DNA of 8,818 nt from Vulcanimicrobiota bacterium (GTDB lineage: Bacteria > Vulcanimicrobiota > Vulcanimicrobiia > Vulcanimicrobiales > Vulcanimicrobiaceae). The position numbers and the translations under genes are program-made. The stretch lies in assembly GCA_003133185.1 (NCBI GenBank), contig PKWF01000220.1:5111-13928 (forward strand), written 5' to 3'. The notes below the pieces were generated by a model. The model did not search any database and was not told the origin of the DNA. It saw nothing but the letters and a program-made list of their open reading frames with translations. Shown here in pieces: positions 4,073-8,818 of the stretch (positions within the stretch are counted from its first letter, which is position 1; every line of letters begins with the position of its first letter).

Positions 4073-6928
4073 TTAGCCCTTGAGCGAGCTTTCTAGGTTA
4101 GTTTGCGATCGCGCCAGCAATCGGCCGAGCTGAACGCGCGATCGCAAATTTAGTTTTCGCAACGCCGAGGATACGTGCTTCTCAGCAGTTCTCAAACTGA
4201 TGTGCAATATTTGCGCGATTTCGTCGTTGGAATGGCCCTGTGCCACGAGTTCGCCCACCTCGCGTTCGCGCGGCGAGAGGAGGGCGCCGGTCGCGTCGGG
4301 GCGGTCGATCTCAAGGCGGCGCAGGTCGCGTGCCGCTCCCAGCGCGCGATACGATTCCAAGGCGCGGTTGGACTCCCCACCTAGTTCGTAGCCGCGCGCC
4401 GCGAGCCACGGCCAGCCGATCGCCTCGAACGCCCTTGCCGCTTCGAGCGCGCTCGCACGAACGTCGAGATCGAGGACGTCGCGCTGAGACGCGAAAGCGT
4501 CGAAGAGCGCCAATGCCGCTTTATTGACGCGGTCTTGGGGGCGCGCCGCCGCTTCGACCAGTTGTCGCCGGAGGCTCGTGACGTCGCCCTCGGCTCCGTA
4601 TTGAGCCGCCGCGAGATACGCAAAGAGAAAGCGATGGGGGCCGGGTACGACGGTTGCGATCCTGTGGATCCACGCGGCGGACTCGGCGATTTCGCCGCGC
4701 AGGCCGAGCGCCCAAGCGTAGGGTCCTCCGAGCAGGCCGATCGCGAGCTTCATTCCGTGCGCGACGCCGTAGTGGAGAAACGACTCAGAATCGTCCCGGC
4801 GGAGCCGCGCCTCGTCGCCCGAACAAATCCCGAGCACGAAGTTGGCGCTCTTGACGTGCACGAGAATGGCGTAGCTCTGCTCCGGTGCGCCCGACGCGTT
4901 GCGCAGCAACGCCGCCGCAGTCGGAAAGTCGCCGCGTAGCGTGTGTTCGAACGCCGAAGCGGCCGATGCCAGCGTGAGCGCCGTAGGGTACGCTTCCCGC
5001 TCAGGCGGGATGGAGGCGCGAAAGTGATCGCGAGCGCCCTCGATTTCGCCCAAACCCACGGCATCGAGCGCAATTTGGCAATGCGTGTGGCGCAACCGGG
5101 CCTCCCGGTCGTCGAGCCGTCGCGCCGCGTCGAGCGCGAGGTCGCTGTTGGCGCGCCACCTGTCGACGTCGCCACGCATTGCCGCGACCTTAAATCGCGC
5201 CTGATACGCGTGCGTTCCCGTCAAGGGATCCAAAATTGGCTCGTGAAGCTCGTTGAGAAACGAGAGAGCGGAATCGGAGTCGAGCGCGGCCACGCAGTTG
5301 TAGGCAGTGCGTGCCCGCAAGAGGTTAAGGGTTTCTGCCGGCAGCTTTGGGCCGAGTGCATCGAGCGTCTGACGATAGAGATGCGTGGCGGCGGCGGCGT
5401 CACCGCTATTGTAGAGCTGCGCACCCAGCGCCGACGCGTTTTTCGCAAAGCCCTCGAAGTCACCGGCCGCCCAATAGAGTTCTCCCGCTCGCCGAAGTCG
5501 TTCGATGCCGGCGCTGAGCTGATTGAGCGATCCTAAGGAGACGCCGATCTTGTGGACGAGCTCCGCCTCACTCTCTTTTCGCTCCGCGAGAGCGCGTTCG
5601 TAGTAGACAATTGCGTCAGCCATCGCGCCCATGGCGAAAGACTGGTCGCCGGCCGTTTCGGCGTAGGCTGCGGCACGTTTGAAATCACCAGCACGGCGCC
5701 AATGATGGGCCAGCTCGACGGTCGCAGCATTTTCTTGAGCACTTCGTTCCAGCTCGAGCGCAATCGCTTCATGGAGGGGGCGCACTCGTTCTGCCAGCAG
5801 CTCGCCGTATAATACCTCTTGCGTCAACGCATGGCGAAAGATCAGCTCGCCGGGAGCACTCGGACGATCGTAGAGCAATTGCAACGCACGAGCACGCTCG
5901 AGCGACGCGAGCACATCGTCACGAGTCCCGCGTTGCAGAGCAACGAGGCGATCGACCGAGAAGCGTTCGCCGAGTACGGCCGCGAGCGATAGGATCTTTC
6001 GCTGCTCCTCCGAGAGCCGGGCGGCGCGCGCCAAAATTGCGCCGCGGATAGACAGCGGCAGCCCGCGCTCGTCGTCGACCGGTCCACCATCGAGCGCGTC
6101 CTTCACAAGCTCTTCAGCGAAAAATGCATTGCCTTGGCTGCGGCGCACGATGCCGGCAACGGTACCGGCATCGAGTGCGTCGCGATGGGGAACGGCCCGC
6201 TCGATCAATGCGTGGATCGAACGTTCGTCTAGCGGCGTCAGCCGTAGGTGCGACACCGACCGCTTTGCAAGAAGCGTCGCAAAGTCGCCCAGGAGTGGGT
6301 GGTCCGAGCCGACTTCGTCGGAGCGATACGTGAGTACGACCAACATTCGTCGGCGATCGATGCGATCTGCCAGATATGTCAAGAATCCGAGCGTCGAACG
6401 ATCTGCCCAGTGGATGTCCTCGATCAGGAGTATCGCGGTGCCGCGCGTCGCATATCGCGCAAACGCCGCATCAATGGATTCGAAGAGCGAACCGCTTGGC
6501 CGCAAGGCGCCCCGCTCTGCGTTACGTTCAAAGGTCAACCGCTGAACGAGCGCGTGCACGGAGGCATCTCGCGGCATCGATCCGCGCCGCTCCACTTGCT
6601 GGAGCAAATCGCGCAACGATCCGAGTGGTGTTTGAACGAATTCGACGCAACGGGCCAAAGCGCAGATGGAACGGCCGCCCGCAAGGCTTGCCTCGAGATG
6701 ACGAAGCAGGCGCGATTTGCCGACGCCGGCCTCGCCGCTGATCAAGACTACGCTTCCGTGCCCTTCCGAGGCCTCTCGGCGACGCTCCGCGAGAAAGCCG
6801 ACCTCGCGGTCGCGGCCGACGAGCTCGGAGCGGACGTCCGCGGCCGTGGGTTTGAAACTCAACTGGTAAGAAAGCCTCCTTGAATCAAGGGTGCTGACCG
6901 AACTCCCCTTACTCGTTCGGCGTCGCAT
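4073..6928 (-). CDS. LuxR-family transcriptional regulator with AAA ATPase domain
   Basis: A 951-residue LAL-type (large ATP-binding LuxR) regulator, acting in the cytoplasm. An N-terminal AAA/NACHT-like ATPase (about 35-300) has Walker A GEAGVGKS at 65-72, Walker B ILLIEDIHWAD at 166-176 and a sensor-like TYRSDE at 200-205. A long helical middle (about 380-860) is Ala/Leu/Arg-rich with TPR-like pairs (AYAETAGDQSFAMGAMADAI and AGDFKRAA), probably the ligand- or partner-sensing part. The C-terminal LuxR helix-turn-helix (about 884-935) reads LSPREREVGELVAQGHSNDE, then IAQILHISLRTAEKHV, with the conserved spacing. In the family, ATP and an effector switch the protein to a DNA-binding form; this effector is unknown. 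The start at ATG 6928 has no good Shine-Dalgarno, whereas AGGAGG at 6875-6880 stands 12 bases before a TTG at 6862, so a product shorter by 22 residues is possible. It is divergent from the FAD monooxygenase gene, its likeliest target. Confidence 0.93.
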   Translation of the reverse strand: MRRRTSKGSSVSTLDSRRLSYQLSFKPTAADVRSELVGRDREVGFLAERRREASEGHGSVVLISGEAGVGKSRLLRHLEASLAGGRSICALARCVEFVQTPLGSLRDLLQQVERRGSMPRDASVHALVQRLTFERNAERGALRPSGSLFESIDAAFARYATRGTAILLIEDIHWADRSTLGFLTYLADRIDRRRMLVVLTYRSDEVGSDHPLLGDFATLLAKRSVSHLRLTPLDERSIHALIERAVPHRDALDAGTVAGIVRRSQGNAFFAEELVKDALDGGPVDDERGLPLSIRGAILARAARLSEEQRKILSLAAVLGERFSVDRLVALQRGTRDDVLASLERARALQLLYDRPSAPGELIFRHALTQEVLYGELLAERVRPLHEAIALELERSAQENAATVELAHHWRRAGDFKRAAAYAETAGDQSFAMGAMADAIVYYERALAERKESEAELVHKIGVSLGSLNQLSAGIERLRRAGELYWAAGDFEGFAKNASALGAQLYNSGDAAAATHLYRQTLDALGPKLPAETLNLLRARTAYNCVAALDSDSALSFLNELHEPILDPLTGTHAYQARFKVAAMRGDVDRWRANSDLALDAARRLDDREARLRHTHCQIALDAVGLGEIEGARDHFRASIPPEREAYPTALTLASAASAFEHTLRGDFPTAAALLRNASGAPEQSYAILVHVKSANFVLGICSGDEARLRRDDSESFLHYGVAHGMKLAIGLLGGPYAWALGLRGEIAESAAWIHRIATVVPGPHRFLFAYLAAAQYGAEGDVTSLRRQLVEAAARPQDRVNKAALALFDAFASQRDVLDLDVRASALEAARAFEAIGWPWLAARGYELGGESNRALESYRALGAARDLRRLEIDRPDATGALLSPREREVGELVAQGHSNDEIAQILHISLRTAEKHVSSALRKLNLRSRVQLGRLLARSQTNLESSLKG
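4102..4148. repeat. 13-bp perfect inverted repeat in regulator 3' end
   Basis: TTTGCGATCGCGC (4102-4114) is the exact reverse complement of GCGCGATCGCAAA (4136-4148). A smaller CAGC/GCTG pair (4115-4118 with 4129-4132) continues the stem inside the 21-base loop. Both arms contain the palindrome GCGATCGC or most of it. The region lies in the last codons of the LuxR-type gene (LRSRVQLGRLLARSQ) and 31 bases past the stop of the small convergent gene. On the plus strand it is followed by TTTAGTTTT, so it might act as a weak terminator for that gene. Confidence 0.55.
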
Positions 6929-6982
6929 CCGGCGATTCCAGCGGCCCGGCCGAATGGCTTTCTCGCATCACGGCCAATTGTA

Positions 6983-7078
6983 ATGCCGGCTTCGCGACCC
7001 ATAGTAATGCCGGCTTCAGCGCCCATCCCAGTGCCGGCTTCGCGGCCCGTTGTAATGCCGGCCGAGGTTCCGCAGCCA
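6983..7078. repeat. 24-bp tandem repeat, about four units
   Basis: Units at 6983-7006, 7007-7030, 7031-7054 and 7055-7078 share the core ATGCCGGCTTCGCG (variants GTGCCGGCTTCGCG and ATGCCGGCTTCAGC); the last unit is diverged. A still more degenerate unit precedes at 6959-6982 and ends CCAATTGTA, like CCCGTTGTA in the third unit. The 24-bp period is eight codons, so open frames on either strand encode octapeptide repeats: MPASRPIV-type on plus, PALQRAAK-type and GREAGITI-type on minus. The period is also slightly over two helical turns of DNA. Confidence 0.8.
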
Positions 7079-7192
7079 GCCACGCGCCAAAGCCAGCAGC
7101 GGCCCCACCGCTGCCAGCCGCGGCCCCGCCGGTGCGGCCGGTTCCAGTCGGAGAGCCACCACTATAACGCGCCACTAACGGCGAAATAATGT

Positions 7193-7234
7193 ATGCGCCT
7201 CCCGGCGAACAAAAAAGAAGCGCGGGAGGCGCAT
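7193..7234. promoter_or_regulatory. 12-bp inverted repeat upstream of the monooxygenase
   Basis: ATGCGCCTCCCG (7193-7204) is the exact reverse complement of CGGGAGGCGCAT (7223-7234), with an A-rich 18-base loop. It sits about 70 bases before the monooxygenase start chosen here. It could be a regulator operator, an RNA hairpin in the 5' leader, or a weak terminator (ATTCTCGTTTT follows on plus). A second, partly competing pair exists: GCATTCTCG (7231-7239) with CGAGAATGC (7289-7297), the latter lying seven to fifteen bases before the start codon. Confidence 0.6.
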
Positions 7235-7303
7235 TCTCGTTTTGAGGAGATGGAGCTCGCGGCTTTAGAGATCCTTAACGCGTCTCTGCGAGAATGCCGG
7301 AAC

Positions 7304-8563
7304 ATGAGCGACCCTCAGGTGATCGTCGTCGGGGGCGGCCCGGCAGGTCTGGTGCTCGCATTGCTTCTCAGCCGAAGCGGGATACGCGTGACGGTTCTGG
7401 AGCAGGCCGCGACGTTCGCGCGCGAGTTTCGCGGCGAACTGCTTCAACCGGGCGCAAACGGGATATTCGGCGATTTGGGCCTGCGGGAGCGGATCCTAGC
7501 GCTGGGCTATGTTTTCCCCTCAGGCATGGATATCCGGGACGGCCGTAAGACCGTCCGCTTCGAACTGCCGCCAGTCTTCGACTCGACACGAGGCGACGGC
7601 ATCATGATCGTTCCGCAGCAAAAGCTTCTCGAACTGCTTGCTGCCGAAGCGTCGAAGCAGTCAACTTTCCGTCTCGTCATGGGTTGTTTTGCCCGCGAGC
7701 TGTTGCGTGGCGCGAATTCCGTGGGCGGCGTTCGAGCGCAGCTGCGCAGCGGAGCAGAAATGATGGTGCGCGCCCCGCTCGTCGTTGCATGCGACGGTCG
7801 CTTTTCGGCGATTCGGCGCGCGGCGGGAATCGGGGTGCGAGAGAGTCCGGTGCCATTCGATCTCGTGTGGTTCTCGGCGCTCAATCTCGGCACTCTCCCG
7901 GACAGAATACACCTCAGGATCGCGCGCGATCAGATGTTCGTTGCATTCGCCAGCCGCAGCAATCAACTGCAAATCGGCTGGTTCGTTCACAAAGGTAAGT
8001 ACGCTCGGTTGCGCGCACGGCCTTTTGCGGAAACCGTAAATCACATTGCGGCGCACGTTCCCGTTCAACTGGATCGCACCGTTCGACAGGCGCTCAACGG
8101 CTGGCACGATTTGTCGCTCCTGCCCGCGGTCAGTCAGGTTGCGGAGACGTGGTCGCAACCGGGCCTGTTGCTGCTCGGCGACGCCGCGCACCCGATGTCG
8201 CCGTCGATGGGCCAGGGAATCAACGTGGCGATCTACGATGCCGTCGTCGCGGCGCAACGCCTCGTACCGGCGTTCGCCGCCGGGGCACCACTCGATGAAG
8301 CCGCTCGCGCAATCGAGAAACAACGGCGCCCCGCTATCGCTGCGACGCAGCGGACACAAAACATCATCACGGGCATCATGTATGCGCTCGGCCCGGATGC
8401 GACACTGAAGTTTGCGAGCGCCCTGATCGGCGTTGGCACGCGCACGCGCTGGTGGCCGCAATACATCAGAAGGGAGGCCGACCGCCTTTTATGGGGCGAC
8501 CCGTGGGTACGCGCGAATCACGGGCCCTGGGTACTCGCCGACAACAAAGCGGCATCCAGGTAA
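7304..8563 (+). CDS. FAD-dependent monooxygenase (UbiH/PHBH-like aromatic hydroxylase family)
   Basis: A 419-residue class A flavoprotein monooxygenase. Such enzymes reduce FAD with NAD(P)H and use O2 to hydroxylate an aromatic or related substrate. All three FAD fingerprints are intact: the Rossmann GGGPAG at residues 10-15 with acidic end VLEQA at 31-35, the DG motif CDGRFSAIRRAAG at 163-175, and the GD motif LLGDAAHPMSPSMGQGINVA at 290-309. The REFRGELLQPG segment (40-50) and the C-terminal TRWWPQYIRREADRLLWGDP resemble the subgroup annotated broadly as FAD-dependent oxidoreductases. The substrate cannot be told from sequence. I chose ATG 7304 because MSDPQVIVVGGG starts where the family usually starts. 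The frame is open back to ATG 7193, but those 37 extra residues are Glu/Arg-rich and span the inverted repeat. A secreted-protein gene follows 28 bases later on the same strand. Confidence 0.9.
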   Translation: MSDPQVIVVGGGPAGLVLALLLSRSGIRVTVLEQAATFAREFRGELLQPGANGIFGDLGLRERILALGYVFPSGMDIRDGRKTVRFELPPVFDSTRGDGIMIVPQQKLLELLAAEASKQSTFRLVMGCFARELLRGANSVGGVRAQLRSGAEMMVRAPLVVACDGRFSAIRRAAGIGVRESPVPFDLVWFSALNLGTLPDRIHLRIARDQMFVAFASRSNQLQIGWFVHKGKYARLRARPFAETVNHIAAHVPVQLDRTVRQALNGWHDLSLLPAVSQVAETWSQPGLLLLGDAAHPMSPSMGQGINVAIYDAVVAAQRLVPAFAAGAPLDEAARAIEKQRRPAIAATQRTQNIITGIMYALGPDATLKFASALIGVGTRTRWWPQYIRREADRLLWGDPWVRANHGPWVLADNKAASR

Positions 8564-8569
8564 GCGCTC

Positions 8570-8589
8570 GACGGGCAAGAAATCCCGTC
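8570..8589 (+). promoter_or_regulatory. Short hairpin before the downstream gene
   Basis: GACGGG (8570-8575) pairs with CCCGTC (8584-8589) across an eight-base loop CAAGAAAT, ending two bases before ATG 8592. There is no T run after it, so it is not an intrinsic terminator. It occupies the place where a Shine-Dalgarno would be and none is visible, so it may limit translation of the next gene. Confidence 0.35.
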
Positions 8590-8591
8590 AC

Positions 8592-8818
8592 ATGATGCGT
8601 CCAATCGTCTTTCTTTCTGCCCTGTTTCTCTCAACAGTCGTCACCTCGGCAGCGGCGAGCGCCGCGCCGAGCCCCGCCTCAATCGGTGCCGCGCAGATCG
8701 ACGAGGTCCTCGTGCAGGCGCACGTCGCGGCCGGCGGGTCGCAACTCGACGGTTACGCCGCGATGACGCAATCCGGCAGCTTCGTTCAAAATGGCGGGCC
8801 GTCGAACTCGTTCGAAGG
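8592..8818 (+). CDS. Secreted protein, N-terminal fragment (runs off window)
   Basis: The first 75 residues of an exported protein, still open at the window end. Residues 1-25 form a signal peptide (MMRPIVFLSALFLSTVVTSA, then AASAA) with cleavage likely around ASA-AP. The mature N-terminus reads IDEVLVQAHVAAGGSQLDGY, then an SGSFVQNGG turn. An opening helix of the type VL-x-x-A-x-x-A-x-GG-x-x-LD followed by a strand resembles the start of secreted retropepsin-like aspartyl proteases or lipoprotein-carrier-type proteins in environmental genomes, but no catalytic motif lies within the window. ATG 8595 immediately after is an equally good start. It follows the monooxygenase by 28 bases and is probably in its transcript. 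Confidence 0.75.
   Translation, partial: MMRPIVFLSALFLSTVVTSAAASAAPSPASIGAAQIDEVLVQAHVAAGGSQLDGYAAMTQSGSFVQNGGPSNSFE

Larger units (their letters stand above)
6929..7303. other. Divergent intergenic region between regulator and monooxygenase
   Basis: These 375 bases separate the two divergent genes and should hold both promoters. They contain 24-bp tandem repeats (6983-7078), a GC-rich stretch up to about 7145, and an inverted repeat at 7193-7234. I see no consensus promoter for the regulator. For the monooxygenase the only candidate is weak: TTGAGG (7242-7247), a 16-base spacer and TTTAGA (7264-7269). A minus-strand frame from GTG 7175 to TAA 6909 is open (88 residues, Gly/Ala-rich, then octapeptide repeats) and overlaps the regulator start by 20 bases. 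It could be a coupled small gene, but its low complexity makes this doubtful. Confidence 0.55.

Noticed and set aside
6983..7078. CRISPR-like array
   Set aside because: The units are contiguous with no unique spacers, so this is a simple tandem repeat.
7661..8461. Minus-strand open frame of 266 residues
   Set aside because: It is a shadow of the FAD monooxygenase, whose three FAD motifs settle the strand.

Overview
The window is about 60% GC bacterial DNA with short intergenic gaps, several small secreted proteins and one very large ATPase-type LuxR regulator. That combination, and the style of the regulator's N-terminal ATPase segment, is what I would expect from a soil or environmental Candidatus Eremiobacterota (WPS-2) or similar genome. 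This lineage call is inference from general resemblance only. There is no rRNA, tRNA, CRISPR array, transposase or phage gene.

Layout. 1-526 (minus): a membrane protein running off the left edge and broken by a one-base frameshift. 527-666: short gap, nothing recognised. 667-880 (minus): a probable small gene, readable only if one base is removed from a C4 run. 901-1542 (plus): an exported protein of a family I know from alpha-proteobacterial genomes, with an internal 14-residue duplication. 1653-2834 (plus): a small acidic protein, a small possible Sm/SH3-barrel protein and a secreted protein with a BamE/SmpA-like C-terminal pattern. 2905-3411 (plus): a secreted four-cysteine protein. 3448-3888 (minus): a secreted protein whose signal peptide appears frameshifted. 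3945-4070 (plus): a 41-residue proline-rich acidic peptide, ending 2 bases from the convergent regulator. 4073-6928 (minus): a 951-residue AAA-ATPase/LuxR regulator. 6929-7303: a divergent intergenic region with 24-bp tandem repeats and a 12-bp-stem inverted repeat. 7304-8563 (plus): an FAD-dependent aromatic-hydroxylase-type monooxygenase. 8592-8818 (plus): the N-terminus of a secreted protein, probably in the same operon.

How the parts may work together. The clearest functional unit is the divergent pair of LuxR-type regulator and FAD monooxygenase, separated by a structured repeat-bearing region; the simplest reading is that the regulator controls the monooxygenase and the secreted gene after it. 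The left half is a set of unlinked small exported or membrane proteins with no recognisable pathway. Three genes in the left half show single-base frame disruptions, two of them in mononucleotide runs. That pattern fits sequencing or assembly indels at least as well as real pseudogenes. I found no convincing evidence of a new multi-gene system; the best leads are the structured 6.9-7.3 kb region and the hidden or broken small genes.
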